DNA of 64,000 nt from an uncultured Selenomonadales bacterium (GCA_946408355.1 CAMJRX010000010.1:1-64000), one strand, 5' to 3'; positions 49,667 to 59,159 are shown, counted from the stretch's first letter. The notes: generated by a model not told the origin, from the letters alone. Program-made: numbers and translations.

Positions 49667-50668
49667 ATGCCGTTAATCACAACTAAAGCTATGTTCAAGA
49701 AGGCTTATGAAGGCGGTTTCGCTATCGGCGCGTTCAACGTCAACAACATGGAAATCGTACAGGGCATCACCGGTGCCGCTGCCGAATTGCAATCCCCTGT
49801 TATTCTCCAGTGCTCCGCCGGCGCAAGAAAGTATGCAAATCATCAATATCTCGTCCACCTCGTCCGCGCAGCTCTCGAAGTCAGCGACATTCCGATTGCT
49901 CTGCACCTCGATCACGGTCCGGATTTCGCAACCTGCAAATCCTGCATCGACGGCGGATTTACCTCCGTTATGTTCGACGGCTCGCACTATTCTTTTGCTG
50001 AAAACATTGAGAAGACCAAAGAAGTTGTCGAATATGCGCATGCACACGGCGTAGTTGTTGAGGCTGAACTTGGTCAGCTCGCAGGCGTTGAGGACGACGT
50101 TTCTGTTGACGCCGACAAAGCTCACTACACCAAACCGGAAGAAGTTTTCGAGTTTGTTGAAAAGACCGGTTGCGACTCCTTAGCAATAGCTATCGGCACC
50201 AGTCACGGCGCATTCAAATTCACCCCTGAACAGTGCACCCGCAATCCCGAAACCGGCGTTCTTGAGCCGCCTGAACTCCGTTTCGATATTCTTGCCGAAA
50301 TCGAAAAGAAAATCCCTGGCTTCCCGATTGTTCTTCACGGTGCATCTTCCGTCATTCCGAAGTACGTTAAAATTATTAATGACAACGGCGGCAACCTTAA
50401 AGACGCTGTCGGCATTCCTGAAGCACAGCTCCGCAAAGCGGCAAAATCGGCTGTCTGCAAAATTAACATCGACTCCGACCTCCGCCTTGCATTGACTGCA
50501 GGTATCCGCGAACACTTCGTGCAACACCCCGAACACTTTGACCCGCGTCAATATCTTGCTCCTGGTCGCGCTTATATCAAAGAACTCGTTGAGCACAAGA
50601 TTAAAGAAGTTCTCGGCTCGGACGGCTCTGCACCCGCTATCATGGAACTTGCTAAAGAACTTAAGTAA
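49667..50668 (+). CDS. fba: class II fructose-bisphosphate aldolase
   Basis: GGFAIGAFNVNNMEIVQGI, HLDHGPDFATCKSCIDGGFTSVMFDGSHYSFAENI, GVVVEAELGQLAGVED, IGTSHGAFKF. Confidence 0.96.
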   Translation: MPLITTKAMFKKAYEGGFAIGAFNVNNMEIVQGITGAAAELQSPVILQCSAGARKYANHQYLVHLVRAALEVSDIPIALHLDHGPDFATCKSCIDGGFTSVMFDGSHYSFAENIEKTKEVVEYAHAHGVVVEAELGQLAGVEDDVSVDADKAHYTKPEEVFEFVEKTGCDSLAIAIGTSHGAFKFTPEQCTRNPETGVLEPPELRFDILAEIEKKIPGFPIVLHGASSVIPKYVKIINDNGGNLKDAVGIPEAQLRKAAKSAVCKINIDSDLRLALTAGIREHFVQHPEHFDPRQYLAPGRAYIKELVEHKIKEVLGSDGSAPAIMELAKELK

Positions 50669-50692
50669 TTTTTTATCCAACTTGAAACAAAT

Positions 50693-50725
50693 AAACCGCT
50701 CTCAAAATTTGGGGGCGGTTTTACT
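50693..50725 (+). terminator. rho-independent terminator of fba
   Basis: AAACCGC...GCGGTTT hairpin with trailing T-rich sequence. Confidence 0.65.
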
Positions 50726-50790
50726 TTGCACAGGAAAAAATTTTTTTGTGTCGAAAATTTAGCCCGTAAAAATTTTTGGAGGGTTTTTTA

Positions 50791-51594
50791 ATGATTAAAA
50801 TAATTTTCTGCGATATGGACGGTACGCTCTTGACGAGTGAAAATAAATTGCCCGAAGGTTTCGACGAAATGATTGCCGAACTCAAAAGGCGTAATGTAAT
50901 TTTCGCGCCTGCCAGCGGTCGGCAATATTTTTCGCTAATTCGTTCGTTTGCAGATTATCTTGACGAATTTTTATTCTTAGCCGAAAATGGGACGCTCGTT
51001 ATGTACAAGGGCGAAGAAATTTTTAGTTGTCCTTTGGGCGTTGAAAATGCTTTGAACGTTTTGGCGACAACCGTTGACTTTGGAAATATTTTGCGCGTCT
51101 ATTGCGGTAAAAAAGATGCTTATATTTTGCGCGAACAAGATACCCCCGAATTTCGCGCCGAACAAGAAAAATATTACACACGTAGCGGCATTGTCGACAG
51201 CTTTAACGAGATTACTGACGAAGCTTTGAAAGTCGCGCTTTTCGATCCGACGGGCAATTCCAAGAAAAATATTTATGATAAGCTTGCGCAGTTCTATGAT
51301 TCGTTGCAAGTTGTTTTAAGTTCGGATTATTGGGTTGACGTGATGTCGCCGAGCATTAACAAAGGCGAGGCAGTTAAAAATATTCAGCGCGTCATGAATT
51401 TTAAGCCCGAAGAGTGCGCGGCGTTCGGCGATTACCTAAACGATTGCGAAATGATTCAATCGGTCGGCTATAGTTTTGCAATGGCGAATGCACACCCTGA
51501 CTTGAAAAAATTTTCCAAATTCGAGACGGCAAGCAATGACGAGGCGGGCGTCTTAGTCGGAATTCGTAAATTAATTGAGGACGGGTTGATATAA
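50791..51594 (+). CDS. Cof-type HAD-IIB family hydrolase
   Basis: IIFCDMDGTLLTSENKLPEG, PASGRQYFS, FGDYLNDCEMIQSVGYSFAMANAHPDLKK. Confidence 0.94.
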   Translation: MIKIIFCDMDGTLLTSENKLPEGFDEMIAELKRRNVIFAPASGRQYFSLIRSFADYLDEFLFLAENGTLVMYKGEEIFSCPLGVENALNVLATTVDFGNILRVYCGKKDAYILREQDTPEFRAEQEKYYTRSGIVDSFNEITDEALKVALFDPTGNSKKNIYDKLAQFYDSLQVVLSSDYWVDVMSPSINKGEAVKNIQRVMNFKPEECAAFGDYLNDCEMIQSVGYSFAMANAHPDLKKFSKFETASNDEAGVLVGIRKLIEDGLI

Positions 51595-52289
51595 TGGTTA
51601 CAGCTATTTTCCCTGCTGCCGGCTCAAGTACGCGCATGGGTGGCGGTGTAAATAAAAATTTATTAAAACTTGCGGGCGAGCCAATTTTGGTTCGGACGCT
51701 GAAAACTTTTTCGCAAGTTGAGCGCATAAAATTTTTAATAGTTGCAGTCGCTGAACACGAAGTCGAGACGGTTGAGAAACTTTTAAGCGCAACGGAAAAT
51801 TTAAAGTCATGGCGTGTGACAATCGGCGGGAGTGAACGCCAATATTCAATCGCGAACGGCTTAAAACTTTTGCCTGATGACGCAGAAATAATTTTGGTAC
51901 ACGACGCAGCACGCCCGTTAATTTCGGTGCAAACTATTAACGATGTAATTGACGCGGTAGAAAAATTCGGCGGAGCAATCGCAGCAGTTCCGGCTAAAGA
52001 CACGATAAAAATTGTCGGTGCGGACAAATTCGTAAGATTTACGCCGCCGCGCAGAGAATTAGTTGCAGTTCAAACGCCACAAGGTTTTCGTCGAGACCTT
52101 TTATTGCGGGCTTACGATAAAGCGGCAGAAGAAAATTTTTTAGGCACGGACGATTCAAGCTTAGTCGAGCGGCTGGGCGTGCGGATAAAAGTTGTGACGA
52201 GCAGTTACGAAAATATAAAAGTCACGACGCCGGAAGATATTCACGTTGCAGAAACGATTTTAAGGGATAGAAATGGAAAAACAACTTGA
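51594..52289 (+). CDS. ispD: 2-C-methyl-D-erythritol 4-phosphate cytidylyltransferase
   Basis: AIFPAAGSSTRMGGGVNKNLLKLAGEPILVRTL, VHDAARPLIS, VQTPQGFRRDLL. Confidence 0.97.
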   Translation: MVTAIFPAAGSSTRMGGGVNKNLLKLAGEPILVRTLKTFSQVERIKFLIVAVAEHEVETVEKLLSATENLKSWRVTIGGSERQYSIANGLKLLPDDAEIILVHDAARPLISVQTINDVIDAVEKFGGAIAAVPAKDTIKIVGADKFVRFTPPRRELVAVQTPQGFRRDLLLRAYDKAAEENFLGTDDSSLVERLGVRIKVVTSSYENIKVTTPEDIHVAETILRDRNGKTT

Positions 52290-52377
52290 ACTTGCGCGAG
52301 AATTGCAAGCCTTAGTATAGACTGGATTTTACTATTGCAAAGATAAATTTTGTTGTGAACGTTACACGCAGTGAGGC
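52273..52377 (+). pseudogene. N-terminal remnant of a NUDIX hydrolase gene
   Basis: MEKQLELARELQALV*TGFYYCKDKFCCERYTQ* resembles the NUDIX N-terminal region (ELQALAQTGLxYxKDxFDxERY). In-frame TAG at 52318-52320, then truncation; starts inside the ispD end. Confidence 0.55.
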
Positions 52378-52384
52378 GATATAA

Positions 52385-52855
52385 ATGATTCGTTTTGGAA
52401 TCGGTTACGACGTGCACAAGCTCGCGCCGAATCGGAAATTAATTTTGGGCGGCGTTGAAATTGAACACACGCTGGGACTAGAGGCACATTCGGACGGCGA
52501 CGTTTTGATTCACGCGATAATTGACGCATTGTTAGGGGCGGCGACGCTCGGAGATATTGGACAGCATTTCCCTATGACGCCGGAGTTTAAAAATATTTCA
52601 AGCGTCGAATTGCTAAAGAAAACTTGCGAACTCGTCAAAGCTAAGGGTTGGTCAATCGGCAACGTGGATTCGATAATCGTTGCACAGAAGCCAAAATTCG
52701 CGCCTTATATTTTAAAAATGCGTGAACGATTAGCGGAAGTTTTGCAAATAGACCTTGACTCGGTGAGCGTTAAAGCAAAGACAGAGGAAGGGCTTGGCTT
52801 TACGGGTACAGAACAGGGAATTTCAGCTTATGCAGTGGCAAGTTTAGAAAAATAA
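52385..52855 (+). CDS. ispF: 2-C-methyl-D-erythritol 2,4-cyclodiphosphate synthase
   Basis: RFGIGYDVHKLAPNRKLILGGVEIEHTLGLEAHSDGDVLIHAIIDALLGAATLGDIGQHFP. Confidence 0.97.
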   Translation: MIRFGIGYDVHKLAPNRKLILGGVEIEHTLGLEAHSDGDVLIHAIIDALLGAATLGDIGQHFPMTPEFKNISSVELLKKTCELVKAKGWSIGNVDSIIVAQKPKFAPYILKMRERLAEVLQIDLDSVSVKAKTEEGLGFTGTEQGISAYAVASLEK

Positions 52856-52876
52856 TCGTCGGTTGAGGTGTCGTCC

Positions 52877-53752
52877 ATGAAATTTTTTTCGCGCATTAAG
52901 AAAGATATTCGCGTCATCTTTGAGCGCGATCCTGCAGCAAAGAGCGTATTGGAGGTTATCCTTTGTTATTCGGGACTGCACGCGATTTGGTTGCATAGAA
53001 TTTCGCACGCCCTTTTCAAACGCGGCTGGATAGTATCTGCGCGGCTGGTATCTAATTTTTGCAGATTTTTAACGGGCATTGAAATTCACCCCGGCGCGAC
53101 GATTGGCGACGGACTTTTTATTGATCACGGAACTGGAATTGTCATCGGTGAAACGGCAGAACTTGGAAAGAACGTTACACTTTATCAGGGCGTGACTTTG
53201 GGCGGCACCGGCAAGGAAAAGGGCAAACGTCATCCAACAATCGGCAACAATGTCGTTGTGGCGACGGGTGCAAAAGTTTTAGGCTCATTTAAAGTTGGCG
53301 ATCATGCCAAAATCGGCGCGGGTTCAGTCGTATTAAAAGAAGTTCCGCCGCATGCAACTGTTGTAGGTATACCTGGACGAGTTGTAGTATTACACGGTAA
53401 GCGCGTACATAACGAGGAAGAATATCGCGAAGCAGTTGCAGAGTTATGTAAGGCTCGCGGCTACGACGTGGACAATCCGCAAATTTTTTCTGAACTTATG
53501 GAGGAAATCGACGTTGACTTGAATCATGATGTTTTGCCTGACCCTGAACGCGAAATGATAGAGGTTGCGCTTAGACAAATTCAGCGGTTGGAATCTCGCG
53601 TTAATGAATTGGAAAGGGAACTTGCCGCTGCCCGCGCGGAAATTTCCGCCGAAGCAATGCGCACCTCGTCCATTGAAGTTTCTTTGACAAATAAAGTTGA
53701 CTTGACTAAAAGGAGTGTTGAACATGAAAACTCAACTGAAAATCGTTCGTAA
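52877..53752 (+). CDS. cysE: serine O-acetyltransferase with long C-terminal extension
   Basis: [57 protein letters not shown]; unusual C-terminal coiled-coil-like tail. Confidence 0.95.
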   Translation: MKFFSRIKKDIRVIFERDPAAKSVLEVILCYSGLHAIWLHRISHALFKRGWIVSARLVSNFCRFLTGIEIHPGATIGDGLFIDHGTGIVIGETAELGKNVTLYQGVTLGGTGKEKGKRHPTIGNNVVVATGAKVLGSFKVGDHAKIGAGSVVLKEVPPHATVVGIPGRVVVLHGKRVHNEEEYREAVAELCKARGYDVDNPQIFSELMEEIDVDLNHDVLPDPEREMIEVALRQIQRLESRVNELERELAAARAEISAEAMRTSSIEVSLTNKVDLTKRSVEHENSTENRS

Positions 53753-53993
53753 ACAAATGACTGCTGGCGACTTGAAAGGCATTGTGGATTTGCCGAATTA
53801 CGCCGACAATCAGCGCGTGGAAATCACCATAAGCCCCGCCGTAGAACACAAAAAAGTTTTAAGCAAAAAAGAAATTGATGCACTTTTAGATAGTTTCACC
53901 GGTTGCTTGAAAGGCGTAGACCCGTCGAAAACTCTTGACGATTGGCGCAAAGAAAGGTTGGAAGAGAGATATGATATTAAACTTGCTGATTGA
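53724..53993 (+). CDS. putative antitoxin of a PIN-type TA pair
   Basis: Small [41 protein letters not shown]... with AAAGGAGTG SD; overlaps the downstream PIN gene. Confidence 0.7.
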   Translation: MKTQLKIVRKQMTAGDLKGIVDLPNYADNQRVEITISPAVEHKKVLSKKEIDALLDSFTGCLKGVDPSKTLDDWRKERLEERYDIKLAD

Positions 53994-54411
53994 TACGAAC
54001 GTAGTTTTGGATTCCTTTTTGGAACGTGAACCTTTTCTTGCCATGAGTAGACAGGTACTCGCTCTTTCGAGACAATATCCCAATGTACAAAATTTTATCT
54101 CGGCGTCGACCGTAATGGATATTTACTACATCGCTTACAAAAATTTGAAAGATCATCAAATTGTTCGCGGACACTTTAAAAAGCTTTTTGAATTCGTCAC
54201 CGTTGTTAAAGTTACTGCTGATGATATTCACGCCGCCTTTGCATTGAATTGGAAAGATTTTGAGGACTCCGTTCAATATGCCGTTGCCAAGTCGAATAAT
54301 TTTGACGGAATCGTTACGCGCAACATGGAAGGCTTTGTCGTTGACGACGCAGTTAAAATTTTTACGCCCGAAGAGGTTTGCAAATACGTTGAGAAAAATT
54401 TGGAGGAATGA
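53971..54411 (+). CDS. PIN domain protein, putative VapC-type toxin
   Basis: [21 protein letters not shown]...SASTVMDIYYIAYK...DFEDSVQYAVAKSNNFDGIVTRNMEGF; conserved PIN acidic residues. Confidence 0.85.
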   Translation: MILNLLIDTNVVLDSFLEREPFLAMSRQVLALSRQYPNVQNFISASTVMDIYYIAYKNLKDHQIVRGHFKKLFEFVTVVKVTADDIHAAFALNWKDFEDSVQYAVAKSNNFDGIVTRNMEGFVVDDAVKIFTPEEVCKYVEKNLEE

Positions 54412-54417
54412 TGCCTT

Positions 54418-55944
54418 ATGATTAAAGTTTATAACACGATGAGCAGGTCGAAGGAAATTTTCAAGTCGCTTAAAAAAGGCGAGGTAAGTATCTATTGCTG
54501 CGGAGTGACGCCCTATAACGCGCCACATATTGGCAACGCCCGCCCGTTTGTTACGTGGGACGTGATTCGCCGATTTTTTACAAAGAGCGGTTATAAAGTT
54601 CGCTACATTCAAAATTTCACCGACGTTGACGATAAGATTATCAAGGCGGCAAATGAACAGGGCGTCACTTGGAAAGATATTGCCGAAAAAAATATCGTCG
54701 CTTATTTCAAAAGTATGGACGCGCTGAACGTCCGCCGCGCAGATTTTTATCCAAAAGTTTCAGAGACAATGGGCGATATTATCAACATGATTCAAACGCT
54801 CGTCGACAAGGGTTTTGCTTACGTGCTGGACAATGGCGACGTTTTCTATAGCGTTGAACAGGATAAAAGTTATGGCAAGTTAAGCGGGCGCAAACTTTCC
54901 GACATGATGGCTGGTGCACGTGTTGAAGTTGACGAACGTAAACATCACCCAATGGATTTTGCGCTGTGGAAGGCGGCTAAGCCCGGCGAGCCGTATTGGG
55001 AAAGTCCGTGGGGGCAAGGGCGTCCTGGTTGGCATATCGAGTGCTCCGCAATGTCGCTGAAATTTTTGGGCGAAAAGTTTGACTTTCACGGCGGCGGCTC
55101 CGATTTAATTTTCCCACACCACGAAAACGAAATCGCGCAAAGTCAAGCGGCTCTTGGCGACGAAAATTCTTTTGCGCAGTATTGGTTGCACAACGGCTTT
55201 ATAACCGACGGCAACGAAAAAATTAGCAAGTCGAATAAAGAAATGGTCAAGCGCAATAAAGGTTTCTTCACGGTCGAGGAAGTTTTAGCGAAATATCCCG
55301 GCGAAGTGATTCGCTTGCTTTTGTTGCAGACGCATTATCGCAATCCGCTTGAATTCAACGAGACCAGAGTAATTGAGGCGCAAGAATTTTTCGGCAAGTT
55401 GGCTAAGGCTTATTGGCAACTGGACGACTTAGCGCGCAAGATTCATGCTGGCGAATTTATTAAAGACACGGGCGAGAAAAATTTTGCAATAACAGTAAGT
55501 CCTGCGGGTGGCCTTGTCGAGGAAGGCGAGCGGCTTTTGTCGAATTTCTACGCGGCAATGGACGACGACTTCAACACCGCGCTTGCTATAACTCACATGT
55601 TCGAGTTGGCTAAGGAAATCGGCGAATACTACGGCGAATTCGTTAATGGAGAAATTTTACCTGTGACGATTGACGGTGATATAATTCTGCGCGTTCGGGA
55701 TATTTATATGGAAATGGCGGAGATTATTGGTATCTTTGAACAACCCGTGCCCGTCGAAAAGACAGAAGAAAAAACTGCCGAGCCGGAACTTGTCAATTCG
55801 TTGATGAAAATTATCCTCTCGTTGAGACAAGACGCCCGCGCCGCAAAAAATTGGGCAACTGCTGATAAAATTCGCGACGAACTTAAAGCGGCGGGAATTG
55901 TCGTTGAGGACACGCCGCAAGGAGCCGTATGGAAGAAAGCTTAA
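54418..55944 (+). CDS. cysS: cysteine--tRNA ligase
   Basis: YCCGVTPYNAPHIGNARPFVTWDVI, WHIECSAMS, HGGGSDLIFPHHENEIAQS, KISKSNKE. Confidence 0.97.
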   Translation: MIKVYNTMSRSKEIFKSLKKGEVSIYCCGVTPYNAPHIGNARPFVTWDVIRRFFTKSGYKVRYIQNFTDVDDKIIKAANEQGVTWKDIAEKNIVAYFKSMDALNVRRADFYPKVSETMGDIINMIQTLVDKGFAYVLDNGDVFYSVEQDKSYGKLSGRKLSDMMAGARVEVDERKHHPMDFALWKAAKPGEPYWESPWGQGRPGWHIECSAMSLKFLGEKFDFHGGGSDLIFPHHENEIAQSQAALGDENSFAQYWLHNGFITDGNEKISKSNKEMVKRNKGFFTVEEVLAKYPGEVIRLLLLQTHYRNPLEFNETRVIEAQEFFGKLAKAYWQLDDLARKIHAGEFIKDTGEKNFAITVSPAGGLVEEGERLLSNFYAAMDDDFNTALAITHMFELAKEIGEYYGEFVNGEILPVTIDGDIILRVRDIYMEMAEIIGIFEQPVPVEKTEEKTAEPELVNSLMKIILSLRQDARAAKNWATADKIRDELKAAGIVVEDTPQGAVWKKA

Positions 55945-56309
55945 TTAAAACTTTGTCGCCTTTAGTTTTGGCGCATATTGGCGACGCTTATTTTCATTTG
56001 TACGTTCGCACACGCCTTTTGCAAGTTACACACAACATAACCCGTTTGCACGACCTCAGCGCGGAAATTGTTTCAGCAACCGCGCAGGCGAAGACTTATT
56101 ACGCGATAGAAAATTTTTTGACGGACGACGAACGCGACATTTTTCGGCGAGGTAGAAATGCCAAAAGTCATGCTCCACGCAAGGCAACTGTTGCCGAATA
56201 TCACGCGAGCACCGGTTTTGAAGCTCTGCTTGGTGAACTTTATCTTAAGAAAAATTTTACGCGGCTTGAGGAAATTTGCGAGCTAGCGTTTAATTCAATT
56301 AGGAGTTAG
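55929..56309 (+). CDS. mrnC: mini-ribonuclease 3
   Basis: LVLAHIGDAYFHLYVRTRLL, RRGRNAKSHAPRKATVAEYHASTGFEALLGELYL; canonical position between cysS and rlmB. Confidence 0.95.
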   Translation: MEESLIKTLSPLVLAHIGDAYFHLYVRTRLLQVTHNITRLHDLSAEIVSATAQAKTYYAIENFLTDDERDIFRRGRNAKSHAPRKATVAEYHASTGFEALLGELYLKKNFTRLEEICELAFNSIRS

Positions 56310-56356
56310 GAATTATAAATTGTTTTTTCATTTCTCATTCCTAATTTCTAATTGTT
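56297..56356. repeat. heptamer-periodic repeats forming an imperfect inverted pair between mrnC and rlmB
   Basis: aattagg|agttagg|aattata|aattgtt ... catttct|cattcct|aatttct|aattgtt. Confidence 0.65.
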
Positions 56357-56374
56357 AAAAAGGGGATTTAAGAG

Positions 56375-57106
56375 TTGGACGATAACTTAATCTTTGGACG
56401 AAACGCCGTAATGGAGCTATTAAAATCTGGGCGAAGCGTCAACAAACTTTTTATCGCGGAGGGCAGTCGCGACGGCTCTATACAAAAAATTTTTTCACTT
56501 GCCAAAACAGCGGGCGTTGTTGTAGAATTTGTAAAGCGTGACAAGCTCGATAAGCTGTGCGACGGTCGTCATCAAGGCGTAGCGGCATTGGCGGCGGCGA
56601 TTAATTATTCGACGCTCGAAGAAATTTTGGAGCTTAACGAATCGCCGTTTATAATTTTGCTAGACGAATTGGAAGACCCGCAAAATTTCGGCGCGATACT
56701 TCGTACGGCGGAGGCAGTCGGCGTGCACGGCGTAATAATTCCAAAGCGTCGAAGTGTCCAGCTCAATGCAACAGTTTTCAAAACGTCGGCGGGTGCGGCT
56801 GAATACGTCAAAGTCGCGCAAGTCACAAACGTTGCTCAAACTTTAAAAAATCTGCGCGAACGTGGATTAAAAATCGTCGGTGCAGACATGAACGCGGTAA
56901 TTGATTTCAGGCAAGCAGATTTAACGGGCGGAATTGTTTTGATAGTCGGCAACGAGGGCAAAGGTATGCGACGCTTGACGCGGGAAAATTGCGATTTGCT
57001 GATAAAAATTCCGATGGTCGGCAAAATTAATTCGCTAAATGTTTCGGCGGCGGGCGCAGTGCTCATGTACGAAATTTTTTATCAGCGGAGCTATCATAAT
57101 GACTAA
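56375..57106 (+). CDS. rlmB: 23S rRNA (guanosine-2'-O-)-methyltransferase
   Basis: LIFGRNAVMELLKSGRSVNKLFIAEG, LDELEDPQNFGAILRTAEAVGVHGVIIPKRRS, VGNEGKGMRRLTRENCD. TTG start. Confidence 0.95.
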   Translation: MDDNLIFGRNAVMELLKSGRSVNKLFIAEGSRDGSIQKIFSLAKTAGVVVEFVKRDKLDKLCDGRHQGVAALAAAINYSTLEEILELNESPFIILLDELEDPQNFGAILRTAEAVGVHGVIIPKRRSVQLNATVFKTSAGAAEYVKVAQVTNVAQTLKNLRERGLKIVGADMNAVIDFRQADLTGGIVLIVGNEGKGMRRLTRENCDLLIKIPMVGKINSLNVSAAGAVLMYEIFYQRSYHND

Positions 57107-57621
57107 AAAGCGACCGCATTATCTGGTTGATGGATACAATCTAATTCACGTCTGGCAAGAGATTAACACCGACGATTTGGCGACGGCACGTGATTTTTTG
57201 ATTCGTAGCCTTCAAGAATACGGCGCGTATGAAAAATTTGAGATTACACTTGTCTTTGATGCCGCACGCAGCGAAGACGAGGAGCGCGTTGAAACCTACG
57301 ACGATTTTTTTCGCGTAGTGTAACAGCGGCTTTAATGAAACGGCGGACAACGTTATTGAGCGGCTTTCCTACGAAGAAGTTCGCAAGCGGCGCGAGGTGC
57401 ACGTTGTAAGTTCGGACGCGACGATTGAGACCGTCATTTTGGGCGCGGGAGCTTATCGGCACCCTTCGCGGGAATTTTATCGGGCGGTCAAGCGCGCTAA
57501 ACAACATTTGCGCAAAGAATATCTCGGCAATGTGACTTTGCCCGTCAAGCGCAATGAAATTGGCGACAGAATCAGCGCAGAGGTTTTCGCTAAGCTTGAA
57601 AAACTTCGGCGAGCAAAATAA
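57099..57621 (+). pseudogene. YacP-like NYN domain RNase, frameshifted
   Basis: MTKKRPHYLVDGYNLIHVWQEIN...LVFDAARSEDEERVETYDDFFRVV then a 1-nt loss near 57322 (GTG TA- AAC AGC); the other frame continues NSGFNETADNVIERLSYEEVRKRREVHVVSSDATIETVILGAGAYRHPSREFYRAVKRAKQHL. Confidence 0.88.
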
Positions 57622-57650
57622 TAATTTTTTTATTAGGAGTGTGATTATCT

Positions 57651-59159
57651 GTGGCAGTAACTAAAAGAATTTTCCAACTGTCGAAAGAATTTGAGCGCGA
57701 CGAAAAAGAAATTATCGCGTTCTTAGCCACGCAAGGAATTAAAGTTTCAAATCGTCTTAGCGCGGTCAGCGAGGAAGCTTATACCATGTTGAAGGCGAAA
57801 TTTGCGGCACCGCCCGAACCCGAACCTGCGCCCGAACCCGCTCCTCAACCTGTGCAGGAAGTTAAAGAAACCGCGCCTGTTGAATCAGCCGAAACTCCAG
57901 CGCAACAGGCTCAACCTAATCAGCAGAATCAACCCGCGCAGGGCAGCAAGAAAAAGAAGAAAAAAAATAAGCCCCCTCAACCCGCAGAGACAACCGAGCA
58001 AACTCAACAGCCTCAACAGCCAGGAGAAGAGCAAACCGAAGAACCAACCTTTAAGGTAATTTCCGATGAAAAAGTCGCAAATATGGCAAAGCGCACGCAA
58101 ACTATTCTTTGTGAGGGAATTAAGGCGGGCAATGAGTTTATCAACCGTTACAGCAAAAATGCAAGCAGTATCGTTGAAGTTAATGATAAGAACAAACCGA
58201 TGTTAACTGCCACTATGGATACGTGGGGCGTTTTGCACAATCATAAATTTGAATACCCCGACTCCTCGCCCGTACGCTATTGGCAATCCGTCGCCAAATT
58301 GATGACTAGAGCGTTTAAAATCGTGAATGCTTTCGGCTTGGCTAACAAAGAGGCTTTAGCTCAAATGCGCAACGCTATGATTTCACTCGGAACAAAATAT
58401 CAGCCGCGTGAAATTTTTACGGACGAAGAGAATCAAACATTCGAGGAGCAACAAAAGCTATTATTTATATCGTTCGGACATGGCATGGGCTTTGTTAACG
58501 ATAATCTCTACGATTTGAAGTTAAAAGCCGAGCGCATGAAAGCTAAGTACGAGCGCATGAGTTTTCTTGAATACGTAACCAATCCCCAAGACGAACTTAG
58601 AAGTAATGAGCGCGTGCCCTTTAACGAACTCGTCGAGGCTGTGGTTTACAGCATACGCGGCATTGCCCGCCGATTTGATTTCTACCAAAATAATAAAGAG
58701 CGTGTAGATAACATTGTCAAAAGCTTTTTCGAGTGGATTGACGGCTATGCTAAGCTTAAAGAGCAAGGCGCAGACGCGGCTAAGTTAGAAAAATATTTAG
58801 AGCTTGAGGAAAAATTCGTTTCGATTTCCGAGTTCATGTCGTTTGATAATCTGCTTAACATTCCCAAAAAGAAACATAAACCCGCCGTGTTTGATAAGAT
58901 AATCGAAATATTGCAAAATTATCGCGACAATTTGGACGACCCCGACGCCGAGCGCGATTTCAAGTACAAAATTCGCGGCGTCACCAATATTATTTACAAG
59001 CCCAAAGAATATGTTTTCGTGTATCGATTCGCGGGCTTGGAGCCGCAAAAAGATTATCGCCCGCCCGAAGAAATTGCCGCCGCTGAAGCCGCTAAAAAAG
59101 CCGCAGAAGCAGAAACTAACAAACAAGAAGAAAACCCCGCCGATAACGACGAGGCTTGA
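57651..59159 (+). CDS. IF2_N-domain-containing protein of unknown function
   Basis: N-terminus KRIFQLSKEFERDEKEIIAFLATQGIKVSNRLSAVSEEAYTMLKAKF resembles IF2_N; P/E/Q-rich linker with KKKKKKNK; about 350-aa novel domain. GTG start with AGGAGTG SD. Confidence 0.75.
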   Translation: MAVTKRIFQLSKEFERDEKEIIAFLATQGIKVSNRLSAVSEEAYTMLKAKFAAPPEPEPAPEPAPQPVQEVKETAPVESAETPAQQAQPNQQNQPAQGSKKKKKKNKPPQPAETTEQTQQPQQPGEEQTEEPTFKVISDEKVANMAKRTQTILCEGIKAGNEFINRYSKNASSIVEVNDKNKPMLTATMDTWGVLHNHKFEYPDSSPVRYWQSVAKLMTRAFKIVNAFGLANKEALAQMRNAMISLGTKYQPREIFTDEENQTFEEQQKLLFISFGHGMGFVNDNLYDLKLKAERMKAKYERMSFLEYVTNPQDELRSNERVPFNELVEAVVYSIRGIARRFDFYQNNKERVDNIVKSFFEWIDGYAKLKEQGADAAKLEKYLELEEKFVSISEFMSFDNLLNIPKKKHKPAVFDKIIEILQNYRDNLDDPDAERDFKYKIRGVTNIIYKPKEYVFVYRFAGLEPQKDYRPPEEIAAAEAAKKAAEAETNKQEENPADNDEA

